The notes: generated by a model not told the origin, from the sequence alone. Positions 44,423 through 54,557 are shown, numbered from the stretch's first letter. The stretch: 64,000 nt of DNA from Lysinibacillus louembei (GCF_033880585.1 NZ_CP137624.1:1728001-1792000); one strand, 5' to 3'. Translations and numbers: made by a program.

Positions 44423-45988
44423 TCAAATATTTTTAGATTGCTTCTCTTTCATCATCGTTTTTATTCTTTTTTTATCCGCATACATACTGAAATCGGCAAC
44501 ATGGAATAGCTCCTCAAATGATTTCCCCTCATACGGTGCTAGACTGTAGCCAATGCTTGGAGAAACTTCAAATGATATATTTTCTTCATGTGTAAAGGGC
44601 TGTGCTTTAAAAGCTTGTCGTATCGTATCTACATAATGTAATAGCTCTTCCTCATGATCTAAAGTTTGTAGAAATACTGTAAATTCATCACCGCCAAGGC
44701 GAGCAACTTTATGTGGCGCAGGGATACATAATGTTAAAATGTTGGCTACATGTTGTAAAACGAAGTCACCAATTTGATGTCCATATGTATCATTGATTTG
44801 CTTAAAATAGTTTAAATCTAGCAAAATAAGCGCATTTTGTTGCGTTGGGTTAAGCATTAAGTGCTGTGTAACATATTCAACAAAATAAGCACGGTTATAT
44901 ATGCCTGTTAATGAGTCATGGTAGGCTAAATGCTTAATTAAATTTTCCCGTTCAAATTCCGCCGTAATTTCTCTCCACATAATATAATAATATTTTTCAA
45001 TACCGAGCGTTATAAAAGTAGCGTCAATGGATACTTTCAATATACTTCCGTCACGACTTTTTAAATCAATAATATAATTATGGATGAGCTGCTTTTCTCG
45101 AATGGTGGTAATGAGCATATGGATTTGCTGCTGGTTAAATTCGCTACGAGCGGCAACGAGTAAATTTTCCTCACAAGCTTCTTGAGAGGCTAAAAAACGA
45201 CGAGCACGATCATTAATTTCGATAATATTTAGCTTACAATCAACAACTGTAATAGCAACTGGCATTAGCTCAAAAACAAGACGATAACGTTGACCTATCG
45301 AGGGCATTAAATCGAATTTTCGAATACCAATTGTTAACAGGACAACAGTGAAGAAGTTTAACAATAACATAGGAAGTGGAATCAATTTATTCATGCCTAA
45401 GCTTAAAACAGCAATATAGCCTAAGACAATGCATGTATAACTAGTCGCTAAAAAAAGCAATAGCTGTTTGCTAATTGAAATGGTTGTTTTAAAAAAACCA
45501 TAAATAAACATAAATAACGTGATGCAAATGGTAAATGTAGTTAAGCTATGCGCCCAAATATTATAGCTGTGTGCGATTCGATACGTCCAAATACCAATGC
45601 GTTCATAGCTTTGCTGCACAGGTGCTATTGGTGAAAGACTGATAAATAGTTGAACGAGTAATGGTGTATAGAGCATATAATATAACGCTTTACGAAAATG
45701 AATTTTGGCATTTTTAGCAACAAGAGTATAAATTAAATGTAACGTTCCAACCATTGCTAGCACGATAAAAGGACCAACAATTGCTTTGGAAATCAATGGG
45801 TTATATTTTAGTGCGATAAGCTGACGGGCAAATTCCCCTGAAAAAGCGAAAATTAGTACACCTGTTATAACACATAGTAATCGATTTTCAAGCAATGTCA
45901 TATTTTTCGTAAATAAAATAACAAGGATAATAAATAAAATAAATATAGGTATGCCGTATACAAGCAAATATATATGAAGTGGCTGCAT
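44423..45988 (-). CDS. 7TM-PAS-GGDEF diguanylate cyclase
   Basis: The 521-residue membrane protein has about seven hydrophobic segments (~1-220) of the type found at the N-terminus of some histidine kinases. A PAS-like sensor region follows (~230-345, FELMPVAITVVDCKLNIIEINDRARRFLA) and then a GGDEF domain (~350-515) with the intact motif ARLGGDEFTVFL. It probably makes cyclic di-GMP in response to a membrane or cytoplasmic signal. ATG 45988 has AGGAGTG upstream. A paralogue lies just upstream on the same strand, so this pair arose by tandem duplication. Confidence 0.9.
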   Translation of the reverse strand: MQPLHIYLLVYGIPIFILFIILVILFTKNMTLLENRLLCVITGVLIFAFSGEFARQLIALKYNPLISKAIVGPFIVLAMVGTLHLIYTLVAKNAKIHFRKALYYMLYTPLLVQLFISLSPIAPVQQSYERIGIWTYRIAHSYNIWAHSLTTFTICITLFMFIYGFFKTTISISKQLLLFLATSYTCIVLGYIAVLSLGMNKLIPLPMLLLNFFTVVLLTIGIRKFDLMPSIGQRYRLVFELMPVAITVVDCKLNIIEINDRARRFLASQEACEENLLVAARSEFNQQQIHMLITTIREKQLIHNYIIDLKSRDGSILKVSIDATFITLGIEKYYYIMWREITAEFERENLIKHLAYHDSLTGIYNRAYFVEYVTQHLMLNPTQQNALILLDLNYFKQINDTYGHQIGDFVLQHVANILTLCIPAPHKVARLGGDEFTVFLQTLDHEEELLHYVDTIRQAFKAQPFTHEENISFEVSPSIGYSLAPYEGKSFEELFHVADFSMYADKKRIKTMMKEKQSKNI

Positions 45989-46011
45989 TAAAAACACTCC
46001 TATTACAGTAT

Positions 46012-47566
46012 TTAATTTTTTTCTGTTAATAGAGCCTGTTGTTGCTTAATAGCTGCTTTATTAATATACATATTGACATGGCTCACATGTAATAATTGCT
46101 CTAGTGTATCGCCATCTACTGCATATATGCTATGACCAATACTAGGAGAAATAGTTATTTGGATGTCTTCGAAATGGAAAATATCTGCTTCACAACGCTG
46201 CTGAATCGCCGCTATAGCTAGCTCCAGCTCTTCTATGCTCTGCAAATTTTGCAAAAAGAGTACGTATTCATCTCCGCCAAGCCTAGCAACAATGTGTGGA
46301 TCCTTAAAAAGAAATTGTAAAATAGAAGCCATATGCTGCAGCACTAAATCACCAACGGAATGACCATAGTTATCATTAATTTGTTTAAAGGAATTTAAAT
46401 CTATTAAAATTAATGCATGAAGATCTGTAGATGTCGATTGATTAATAAATGCCTCTACGTGCTGTACAAAATAGGCACGATTATGCAAACCTGTTAAGGC
46501 ATCATGATAAGCTAAATACTGTGCAAGTAATTCCTTTTCAGTATCATTCGTTATATCGCGCCACATAATATAGTAGTATTCATCAGAGCCTACAGAAATG
46601 ATTGTTGCTTCAAATACTAAAATCATCGTTTGCAATGTTGAAGGATTTTCAAAATCTAATATAAAATTACTAAGCCCTTTTGAGTCCTTCAAAGCTTTCA
46701 TTAGCAATATACCTTGTTTTTGATTATGTATTGTATGCAATAAATCAAGTAAGCTTCGACTTGACGTGGCATGAAACGTGTTGCGTGCATGATGATTATA
46801 TTCAAGCACTTCATACTCGTTTGAAAGCAAAATAATAGCAGTTGGTGACACTTCAAACATTGTTTGATAGCGAGATGTCAAGCTTGGGATAAGCTCGAAT
46901 TTCGCAATACCTACAATAAAAATAATGCTAGTCATAACCATAAATAAAAGGATAGAAAGTGCTGGGAAATAATCTTTTAAAAAAAGTGTAAAGATAAATG
47001 CTGTGAAAAATAAGCTATAGGCGATAAGGGAAAATCGAAAGGCATTTTTTTCCGTGTATCGATTGAGCGTGAAAAATACCAAAGGCTGATAAAATAATGG
47101 CAACCATAATATGTACACTAATAATGCCAAAAACCCATATTTTACGAAAAAGAGTATTTGGAATAATCCGAATATTTAGGACGCTAAAATCTTCTATAGA
47201 TGGACTAAAGCCTAAAAAAAGTACGAGCACTTGGCACAATATAGGAATATAAAAAAGCGTAACGATAAACGAATGTGATTGTAAATGACAATACTTTACT
47301 AATAGTACATACATTAAATGTAAAAGTGTAGATAGTGAGATTAATAGACATAACCCCATTAAGATTGAAAAAGAGAAAGGGATATATTTAGAGAGCAATG
47401 TATGTCGTAAAAGCCCTTCTAACAGCACAAAGCAAAAGCTAATTAATGCGATACTTAGCAATCTTGTTTCTACCATTTTGGAATTATTAAGTAATAATTT
47501 AACAATGATAAATGTTAAAATAAAAATAGGGATGATAAATAATAAATAAATAGCTGGATTAGTCAT
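46012..47566 (-). pseudogene. Second 7TM-PAS-GGDEF protein, frameshifted in a 7-A run
   Basis: Two overlapping frames align end to end with the neighbouring 521-residue paralogue. The first (from 47566) supplies the 7TM part up to IHGKK, and the second supplies the last TMs, PAS-like region and GGDEF domain. They join if one A is removed from the run of seven (Ts at 47045-47051 on the plus strand), giving about 517 residues. The active-site motif is GGDEY rather than GGDEF (ARLGGDEYVLFL). The indel may be a sequencing error, a homopolymer slippage mutation or a phase-variable site. If real, only a truncated membrane part would be made from the first start. Confidence 0.8.
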
Positions 47567-47725
47567 TTCATCACCTCTGTATATGTATATAAATGATGCT
47601 TTGATGTAATGGATTGTTAAAATTTTAAGAAAAGTTATAATTTTGTTATTGGAAGTCCATTATACAATTTATTTATACATTTGTGGTATAGTTATTAAAG
47701 ATTTCTTTAAAAGGAAGGACGTTAA

Positions 47726-48481
<756 letters not shown>

Positions 48482-48498
48482 CCCCATTTGAAAAACTA

Positions 48499-48543
48499 AA
48501 AAGCCTGAGAAATTTTATGAGCTGTAAAATTTCTCAGGCTTTA
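48499..48543 (+). terminator. Intrinsic terminator
   Basis: An arm AAAGCCTGAGAAATTTTA pairs with TAAAATTTCTCAGGCTTT (48525-48542). It follows the methionine aminopeptidase gene. Confidence 0.85.
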
Positions 48544-48628
48544 AATATAAATGATTTCCATATCCATATATGATTGTCGTTCTAAATAAGATAAAATAAT
48601 AATAATTTACTAATTAAGGAGTGGGAAA

Positions 48629-49471
48629 ATGAAAAAATTAAGCGACTTAGATTTAACATTAAGCATGGATAAAAAAATGTATAAAAAGAAATTAAAAATG
48701 CTACAGTATGAAATGCTCAATGCACAGCAGTTTTTATTTAATAACAAAATCGGCTTAATTTTTGTATTTGAAGGAATGGACGCAGCTGGTAAAGGTGGCG
48801 CAATTAAGCGATTGACAGAGCGTATAGACCCGCGTGGCCTAGTTGTACATCCAATTTCTGCCCCACAGCCACATGAGCTTCGCTACAATTATTTACATCG
48901 CTTTTGGCGTAAATTACCTCAGCATGGACAAATTGCTATATTTGACCGCTCTTGGTATGGACGAGTGTTAGTAGAGCGTTTAGAGGGTTTTGCAACAAAG
49001 GATGAGTGGAGCCGCGCATATGAAGAAATAAATAATTTTGAAAAGCTGCTAACAGATGGCGATTACATTGTCATTAAGTTTTGGCTACATATTGATGAAG
49101 AAGAGCAGTTAAAGCGCTTTAATGATCGCGCTGCAGATCCTTATAAAGCTTGGAAGCTTACAGATGAGGATTGGCGCAATAGAGAGAAATTTAAAGATTA
49201 TACGTCAGCGGCTAATGAAGCATTTGCCAAAACCGATAGTGAGCATGCGCCATGGATTTTAGTACCTGGCAACGACAAATTATATGCACGCGTGCAAGTT
49301 TTAAAGGAAACGTTAGCCCATATAGAAAAAGAAGCAGAAAGAAGAGGGCTTCATTTAACAAATCAGTTTGTTGCTCCGCAGGATGAAGCTGAAGAAGAAG
49401 TTGAACAAGTGCCATCAGTGGATATGAAGCCGAAAAATGTAGTGAAAAGTAAAAAGAAAAAGCGCAAATAA
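48629..49471 (+). CDS. Polyphosphate kinase 2 family protein
   Basis: The 280-residue PPK2-family phosphotransferase uses polyphosphate to phosphorylate nucleotides (AMP or ADP class not resolvable by eye). Walker A is GMDAAGKGG (residues 49-57), the lid region includes RYNYLHRFWRKLPQHG, and Walker B is IFDRSWYGRVL (~109-119). A charged C-terminal tail rich in Glu and then Lys (~245-280) is extra to the catalytic core. AGGAGTGGG precedes ATG 48629. Confidence 0.9.
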   Translation: MKKLSDLDLTLSMDKKMYKKKLKMLQYEMLNAQQFLFNNKIGLIFVFEGMDAAGKGGAIKRLTERIDPRGLVVHPISAPQPHELRYNYLHRFWRKLPQHGQIAIFDRSWYGRVLVERLEGFATKDEWSRAYEEINNFEKLLTDGDYIVIKFWLHIDEEEQLKRFNDRAADPYKAWKLTDEDWRNREKFKDYTSAANEAFAKTDSEHAPWILVPGNDKLYARVQVLKETLAHIEKEAERRGLHLTNQFVAPQDEAEEEVEQVPSVDMKPKNVVKSKKKKRK

Positions 49472-49512
49472 CTAGCACAGGATAAACTTTAAGGAGAAGA
49501 CGCTTTGGCGTT

Positions 49513-50109
49513 GTGAAAAAAATGCTGAGAGATTTTTTAAGCTTATTTCAAAAGAAGGGTGATGCGGTGATTACAATCGCATGTAATCGATGTGATTTGC
49601 GAACTTTAGTAGAAGCGGATGCACCTAACTTGGCTGTGTTGTTAGCTGAAAATAAATATTTTTGGTCAACATATGAGCCATTACACCATCCTAATTTTTA
49701 TACAGTAGAAACACAGCGTAAAAAAATTATGGAAAGCTTATATTTATTGCAAGAAAAGCGGGAGTTTTCCTTCGGCATATTTGCTAAAGGAACAAATCGC
49801 TTAATAGGACATATTTCCCTTTATGCAGTGAAAAGACTACCATACTCTAGTGCCTTTATTGGCTACTCTATGGACCAGCATTTTGTAGGAAAAGGGATGG
49901 CGACGGAGGCAGCGAGGGCGGTAGTGAAATTTGCCTTTGAACAAGTAGGGGTTCATCGTGTTGAAGCATATGTCGCACCAGCAAATACTGCGTCAATACG
50001 TGTATTAGAGAAGGTAGGCTTTCAAAAAGAAGGGCTCCTACGTAAGCTATTATTTATTAATGGGCAATGGGTTGACCATTATATGTTTGCATTGCTTGCA
50101 GAGGATTGA
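49513..50109 (+). CDS. GNAT acetyltransferase, RimJ/RimL type
   Basis: The ~198-residue N-acetyltransferase has the acetyl-CoA fold features FSFGIFAKGTNRLIGHISLYAV, GYSMDQHFVGKGMATEAARAVVKFAFEQVGVHRVEAYVAPANTASIRVLEKVGFQKEGLLRK, typical of enzymes acting on ribosomal protein or antibiotic amino groups. The GTG at 49513 has an AAGGAGAAG site about 14 nt upstream, a little far, so the exact start is uncertain. It follows the PPK2 gene by 41 bp and shares its direction. Confidence 0.87.
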   Translation: MKKMLRDFLSLFQKKGDAVITIACNRCDLRTLVEADAPNLAVLLAENKYFWSTYEPLHHPNFYTVETQRKKIMESLYLLQEKREFSFGIFAKGTNRLIGHISLYAVKRLPYSSAFIGYSMDQHFVGKGMATEAARAVVKFAFEQVGVHRVEAYVAPANTASIRVLEKVGFQKEGLLRKLLFINGQWVDHYMFALLAED

Positions 50110-50115
50110 TCATGT

Positions 50116-50169
50116 AAAAAAGGGGTGCAAGGAAAGGGGATTATATACCACTTTACCTTACACCCCTTC
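50116..50169. terminator. Bidirectional terminator
   Basis: AAGGGGTGCAAGG (50120-50132) pairs with CCTTACACCCCTT (50156-50168), with one mismatch. An A-run precedes it, which supports termination of the carbonic anhydrase gene from the right; it also follows the GNAT gene. Confidence 0.7.
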
Positions 50170-50175
50170 AATTAT

Positions 50176-50742
50176 TTACAAAAACTCGCTGCCATCCTGT
50201 ATTAAATCAAGACGGCCTGTATTCGGATCGATAACAAGACCGTGAACAGGTATACCTTTTGGCATAAGTGGGTGTTGACGAATCAAGTCCACACTTTTTA
50301 AAACGCTTGTTGTTACATCGCCAAAGCCGCGCAACCATTCTCGTAAATCAACACCTGAATAGTTAATAATATCGAGTGTTTCCTGAGTAATACCGCGCTC
50401 CTTCATACTAGTAAGTATTTGATCAGGGTCAACGGCGCTCATTCCACAATCGTAGTGACCAATTACATAAACTTCATCGGCTTGTAGGGCATGAACACCT
50501 ACTAATAAGCTACGCATAATCCCACCAAAAGGATGGTTGACGATAGCGCCAGCACTTTTTACGATTTTGACATCTCCGTTGCGAAAGTTCATCGCTTTCG
50601 GTAATAGCTCGACTAAACGCGTATCCATGCAAGTAAGGATAACGATTCTTTTATCAGGATATTTTGTCGTAATGTAAGGTTCATATTGCTTATGTGCGAC
50701 GAAAAATTCATTAAAATTTAAAATCTCTTGTAATGAAGTCAT
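50176..50742 (-). CDS. Beta-class carbonic anhydrase
   Basis: The 188-residue zinc enzyme interconverts CO2 and bicarbonate. The zinc and dyad residues are in CMDTR (Cys38, Asp40, Arg42) and GHYDCGM (His96, Cys99). The length and motifs resemble Bacillus YtiB-type enzymes. ATG 50742 follows AAAGGGG with ten-base spacing; an earlier start 14 codons upstream has no homology. It stands alone, closed by a shared terminator. Confidence 0.93.
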   Translation of the reverse strand: MTSLQEILNFNEFFVAHKQYEPYITTKYPDKRIVILTCMDTRLVELLPKAMNFRNGDVKIVKSAGAIVNHPFGGIMRSLLVGVHALQADEVYVIGHYDCGMSAVDPDQILTSMKERGITQETLDIINYSGVDLREWLRGFGDVTTSVLKSVDLIRQHPLMPKGIPVHGLVIDPNTGRLDLIQDGSEFL

Positions 50743-50845
50743 ATAGTTGTTGCCCCTTTCTGTTACATCTAAATTGTAAAGCAAAATAGAAAGAATGCCA
50801 AATAGTAAATTGTCAGTTTTTCCTTGAAAAATAGCAATATTATAT

Positions 50846-50890
50846 AAAAAAGACTATGCAATAAGCATGAGCTTATAACATAGTCTTTTA
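50846..50890. terminator. Bidirectional terminator
   Basis: AAAGACTATG (50849-50858) pairs with CATAGTCTTT (50879-50888), with A- and T-runs on the flanks. It follows the 52-residue minus-strand gene and lies upstream of the carbonic anhydrase gene. Confidence 0.75.
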
Positions 50891-50899
50891 GGCATTGTA

Positions 50900-51058
50900 T
50901 TATTTTTTAGCATCGACACGACTAGCGTCTGATGAATTTAAACCTACACGCAAGTAATGAATAAAGAACCATACAGAAAGTAAAATAACTACTGTAAAGC
51001 CTAATACTGTTGTATAGAATTCAGGCGCAAGTGGGTGATGATGATTAAATTCAAACAT
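50900..51058 (-). CDS. Small single-TM membrane protein (52 residues)
   Basis: ATG 51058 follows GGGAGATAG. The product begins MFEFNHHHPLAPEF, has one TM segment (~residues 17-38, TVLGFTVVILLSVWFFI) and a polar C-terminal tail (GLNSSDASRVDAKK). It is flanked by its own terminator. I do not recognise the family; the His-rich N-terminus is notable but its meaning is unknown. Confidence 0.6.
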   Translation of the reverse strand: MFEFNHHHPLAPEFYTTVLGFTVVILLSVWFFIHYLRVGLNSSDASRVDAKK

Positions 51059-51187
51059 TGTGTCTATCTCCCTTCATACAATCATTATTTACTATTATAC
51101 ATGAAAGATGGCTAGCAAAGTAGAGCTATTTCATATTATTTAAATTTAATAGTTGAACTTATGACAACATTTTGAAGGGAATTTCGA

Positions 51188-52423
51188 CTAAAAAGCCCAA
51201 TTGCCATTGCGGAAGACAGGCTCTGTTTGTCCATCCGCTGTAATGCCATCAATATTCATTTCACCTGAACCAACCATGAAATCAACGTGTGTGATACTTT
51301 GGTTTAAGCCATTTGCTAATAAATCTTCCTGTGACATTGTTTTGCCACCTTCTAAGCAAAAGGCATAGGCACTACCGATAGCAAAGTGATTTGATGCATT
51401 TTCATCAAATAATGTATTAAAGAATAGTAGACCAGATGCCGAAATTGGCGATTCGTGTGGTACAAGTGCCACTTCTCCTAGATAATGTGCGCCCTCATCT
51501 GTTTCCACTAATTGCTTTAAAATTTCTTCGCCTTGCTCTGCCTCCACTTTGACAATACGACCATTTTCGAAAGTTAATTTAAAATTATCAATAATATTAC
51601 CGCCATAGCTTAATGGCTTCGTGCTAGAAACATAGCCATTGACACCTGTCTTGTGGGGAACTGTGAATACTTCCTCTGTCGGCATATTTGCCATAAATTC
51701 ATGGCCACGCTCATTGATGCTACCAGCACCACACCATAAATGTCCTTTTGGCAAGTCGATTGTTAAGTCTGTACCAGGTGCTGTATAGTGGAGCTGTGCA
51801 TATTTTTTATCGTTTAAGTAATCCACTTTTGTATGAAGTGTATCGTCATGATTTTTCCATGCCTCTACAGGGTTTTCTAAATTAGCACGTGTTGCTTTAA
51901 AAATAGCATCCCATAATGCCTGAACTTGCTCGTCTGCTGCTAGCTCAGGGAACACTTTAGCAGCCCAGTCCTTAGAAGCAGCAGCAATAACTGTCCAGCT
52001 AATTTTGTCTGATTGTACATATTGGCGATATTTATTTAAAGCTGTACCCGCTGCCTTTTGAGTTGCAGCAATACGTTTCGTATCAACGCCTTTTAATAAA
52101 TCTGGGCTTTGAGAAACGATGGACATAAATGCTGCGCCTTGCTCAGCTAACCATTCACGCTCAAGCTTTTTCCATTCAGGGAAGAATTCGAATGAATCTT
52201 CAGGAGCTAGCTCGTAGCGTAGACGTCCAATCTCATCATCTAAAAAATCAACAAATACTTGGCGTGCACCGCTTTCATAAGCGACCTTTGTAACTAAACG
52301 AACGAATGGTGCGACTTCTGTCGAAGCTTGAATGAAAAGGTACTGGTCCTTTTGGATATTTACTCCTATTTTTACAGCAAGTTCAGCATATTTTAATAAA
52401 TTCCCCTCAAAAACTGTGCTCAT
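51188..52423 (-). CDS. M29 family aminopeptidase (second copy)
   Basis: The 411-residue metallo-aminopeptidase is a paralogue of the one at 25.0-26.3 kb, with the same ligand contexts: MPTEEVF, YLGEVALVPHESPIS, ENASNHFAIG and THVDFMVG. The third context differs from the first copy (THED), but the His and Asp remain. GGAGGATATAAGAAA precedes ATG 52423. It stands alone between the small membrane-protein gene and motA, and would act on intracellular peptides. Confidence 0.92.
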   Translation of the reverse strand: MSTVFEGNLLKYAELAVKIGVNIQKDQYLFIQASTEVAPFVRLVTKVAYESGARQVFVDFLDDEIGRLRYELAPEDSFEFFPEWKKLEREWLAEQGAAFMSIVSQSPDLLKGVDTKRIAATQKAAGTALNKYRQYVQSDKISWTVIAAASKDWAAKVFPELAADEQVQALWDAIFKATRANLENPVEAWKNHDDTLHTKVDYLNDKKYAQLHYTAPGTDLTIDLPKGHLWCGAGSINERGHEFMANMPTEEVFTVPHKTGVNGYVSSTKPLSYGGNIIDNFKLTFENGRIVKVEAEQGEEILKQLVETDEGAHYLGEVALVPHESPISASGLLFFNTLFDENASNHFAIGSAYAFCLEGGKTMSQEDLLANGLNQSITHVDFMVGSGEMNIDGITADGQTEPVFRNGNWAF

Positions 52424-52597
52424 TTTCTTATATCCTCCAATGTTTATATGATAAAAATCGATTGTAATGATACCATCTAATCAAATATACCGAAATTTAT
52501 AGAAAAATGCATTAATACATCGAAAAAAAATGAAAATAAGCTTATACTAAATGGTAGAATATAAATAAAAAGAATTAGGTTAATGGGGGTATACATA

Positions 52598-53398
52598 ATG
52601 GATCTTTCCTCGGTGGTAGGTATAGTTCTAGCATTCGTTTCATTATTGACAGGTATGGTACTAAAAGGGGTAGGATTAGGTGCATTGGCGAATCCAGCTG
52701 CCATTTTAATCATTATTTTTGGTACTATTTCTGCAGTAGTAATCGCCTTTCCTATGAAGGAATTAAAGCGAGTGCCAAAATTATTTAAAGTATTGTTTAA
52801 AGAAACAAAACTAGCTAATGATATTGACATTATTAAAATGTTTTCACAATGGGCAGATTTAGCACGTCGTGAAGGCTTGTTAGCACTTGAAAGCAAGGCT
52901 GCAGAAATTGAAGATCCATTTTTAAAAAATGGCTTAACACTTGCGATAGATGGTCAAAATGCAGACTATATTCGCGATGTATTATCTGAAGAGGTTGAAG
53001 CAATGGAAGATCGTCATACGAGCGGAGCTTTAATTTTTACACAAGCTGGTACATATGCACCTACGCTAGGGGTATTAGGAGCCGTTATTGGTTTAATTGC
53101 CGCTTTAACTGATTTAAGTGATATTGATAAATTAGGACATGCCATTTCTGCTGCCTTCGTTGCAACATTACTAGGTATTTTCACAGGGTATGTATTATGG
53201 CATCCATTTGCTAATAAGCTGAAGCGAAAATCAGCAGTAGAAGCTAAGCAAAAGCGCATGATGATTGAAGGGATTCTATCTGTTCTTGAAGGGGAAGCAC
53301 CACGTGTCATTGAGCAAAAACTTGCTTCTTACTTATCTTTAGAAGAACGCAAGCAAATCATGGAAAGCGGGGCGGGTGGCCTTGGCAAAGAAGCATAA
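52598..53398 (+). CDS. motA: Flagellar motor stator protein MotA
   Basis: The ~266-residue stator subunit has four TM segments; with MotB it forms the proton channel that drives flagellar rotation. It closely matches B. subtilis MotA as I recall it: ALANPAAILIIIFGTISAVVIAFP, the cytoplasmic loop LARREGLLALE, EVEAMEDRH, and the channel region AGTYAPTLGVLGAVIGLIAAL and LLGIFTGYVLWHPFANKLKRKS. ATG 52598 starts MDLSSVVGIV, as homologues do, with ATGGGGG upstream. It overlaps motB by 17 bp. Confidence 0.95.
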   Translation: MDLSSVVGIVLAFVSLLTGMVLKGVGLGALANPAAILIIIFGTISAVVIAFPMKELKRVPKLFKVLFKETKLANDIDIIKMFSQWADLARREGLLALESKAAEIEDPFLKNGLTLAIDGQNADYIRDVLSEEVEAMEDRHTSGALIFTQAGTYAPTLGVLGAVIGLIAALTDLSDIDKLGHAISAAFVATLLGIFTGYVLWHPFANKLKRKSAVEAKQKRMMIEGILSVLEGEAPRVIEQKLASYLSLEERKQIMESGAGGLGKEA

Positions 53399-54152
53399 AA
53401 AACATAAAAAGCATGAAGAGCATGTTGATGAATCATGGTTAGTTCCATATGCAGACATATTGACATTGTTATTAGCTCTGTTTATCGTACTGTTTGCTTC
53501 TAGTTCAGTAGATCAAGAGAAGCTAAACAAAATGTCTGATGTATTCAGTCAAATATTCGATGGTGGCGTTGGGGTTATGGAAAATCCATCAGCAGTACCA
53601 GACCCAAATGCAACAAGTGATGAAATTACAGACCAAACTATGAAGTATATAAGAGACCAAGAAGAGCTACAAGAAACAGTAAAACGAATTGAGGAATTTA
53701 TCGCAGTTAATGAGCTAGAGGAGCAGTTTGAAGTTGTTAAAATAGATGACGGCGGCGTCTTAATCATTATTCGCGATAGTATTTTATTTGATCCAGGGCG
53801 CGCAGATATTAAGCCAGAGTACGAAACAATTGCACTGGAATTATCAAATATATTGCAATCTGATATACCTCGTAGAATACTGATTCGAGGACATACAGAT
53901 AATGTGCCAATGAACAATGCACAATTCCATTCAAACTGGGATTTATCGGCAATGCGAGCATCTAGATTTTTAGATAGCATTCTTGAAAATAATCCTAGTT
54001 TAGACCCCGGCTATTTCAGCGCAATAGGTGAAGGTGAGTACAAGCCAATTGCTGATAATGGAACAGCAGAAGGACGCGCCCAAAACCGCCGTGTTGAAGT
54101 ATTAATTCAGCCATTAGTAGCCGAAGATGGCAGCGAAATTGAAGAACCATAA
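53382..54152 (+). CDS. motB: Flagellar motor stator protein MotB
   Basis: The ~256-residue stator subunit has a Lys/His-rich N-terminus (MAKKHKKHKKHEEHVDESW), one TM with the proton-carrying Asp25 in VPYADILTLLLALF, and an OmpA-like peptidoglycan-binding domain (~135-250, RGHTDN, NRRVEV). TTG 53382 is preferred because homologues begin with MA followed by a basic stretch; GTG 53376 is possible. It overlaps motA, so the two are coupled. Asp25 with the VPYADILT context fits an H+-type MotB; I cannot exclude a Na+-type MotS by eye. Confidence 0.94.
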   Translation: MAKKHKKHKKHEEHVDESWLVPYADILTLLLALFIVLFASSSVDQEKLNKMSDVFSQIFDGGVGVMENPSAVPDPNATSDEITDQTMKYIRDQEELQETVKRIEEFIAVNELEEQFEVVKIDDGGVLIIIRDSILFDPGRADIKPEYETIALELSNILQSDIPRRILIRGHTDNVPMNNAQFHSNWDLSAMRASRFLDSILENNPSLDPGYFSAIGEGEYKPIADNGTAEGRAQNRRVEVLIQPLVAEDGSEIEEP

Positions 54153-54158
54153 AATAAG

Positions 54159-54192
54159 AACCGCTTAAAGGGTACACTTTAAGCGGTTTTTT
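54159..54192 (+). terminator. Intrinsic terminator of motAB
   Basis: AACCGCTTAAAG (54159-54170) pairs perfectly with CTTTAAGCGGTT (54177-54188) around a 6-base loop, followed by TTTT. The tandem array begins 16 bp further on. Confidence 0.88.
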
Positions 54193-54207
54193 GCTGTAAA
54201 GAGAGAA

Positions 54208-54507
54208 TCGCAAATATATTTGGGAAGTCGCAAATAAAACGGGAAAGTCGCAAATATATCAGAGAAGTCGCAAATAAAATGGGAAACTCGCAAATATATC
54301 GGAGAAGTCGCAAATAAAAGAGGAAACTCGCAAATATATCGGAGAAGTCGCAAATAAAAGAGGAAATTCGCAAATATATCGGAGAAGTCGCAAATAAAAC
54401 GGGAAATTCGCAAATATATCAGAGAAGCCGCAAATAAAATGGGAAACTCGCAAATATATCAGAGAAGTCACAAATAAACTGAGCAACCAGCAAATAAAAC
54501 GAAGGCT
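54208..54507. repeat. Fifteen-unit, 300-bp tandem array of 20-bp repeats, two alternating subtypes
   Basis: Fifteen consecutive units of exactly 20 bp (54208-54507, no indel) share CGCAAATA. Odd units 1-13 read CGCAAATATAT followed mostly by C(A/G)GAGAAG; even units 2-14 read CGCAAATAAAA or similar followed by (G/A)GGAAA-type ends, and unit 15 also carries the AAAA subtype. The higher-order unit is therefore a 40-bp dimer. Units 1, 14 and 15 are the most diverged, as is usual at the edges of an array. There are no spacers, so it is not a CRISPR. It fills the gap between the motB terminator and the psuK promoter; 54508-54557 holds nothing else I can assign. Confidence 0.9.
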
Positions 54508-54557
54508 CTATTTTTATCTTGCGCTGTAACTTTCTTTAAATATAAGAATTTTTCAAT

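Noticed and set aside
47045-47051. Programmed -1 ribosomal frameshift at the A-AAA-AAA run in the GGDEF gene
   Set aside because: The run fits a -1 slippery heptamer, but the downstream frame needs +1 (one base skipped), so canonical -1 shifting gives the wrong frame.
54165-54486. Minus-strand reading frames with repeated FICDFSDIFA-like peptides
   Set aside because: They arise because the 20-bp repeats contain few stop codons in several frames. The period is not a multiple of three, so the same peptide recurs only every 60 bp, and there is no ribosome site.
54208-54507. CRISPR array
   Set aside because: Units are directly adjacent at 20 bp with no unique spacers, and no cas genes are near.
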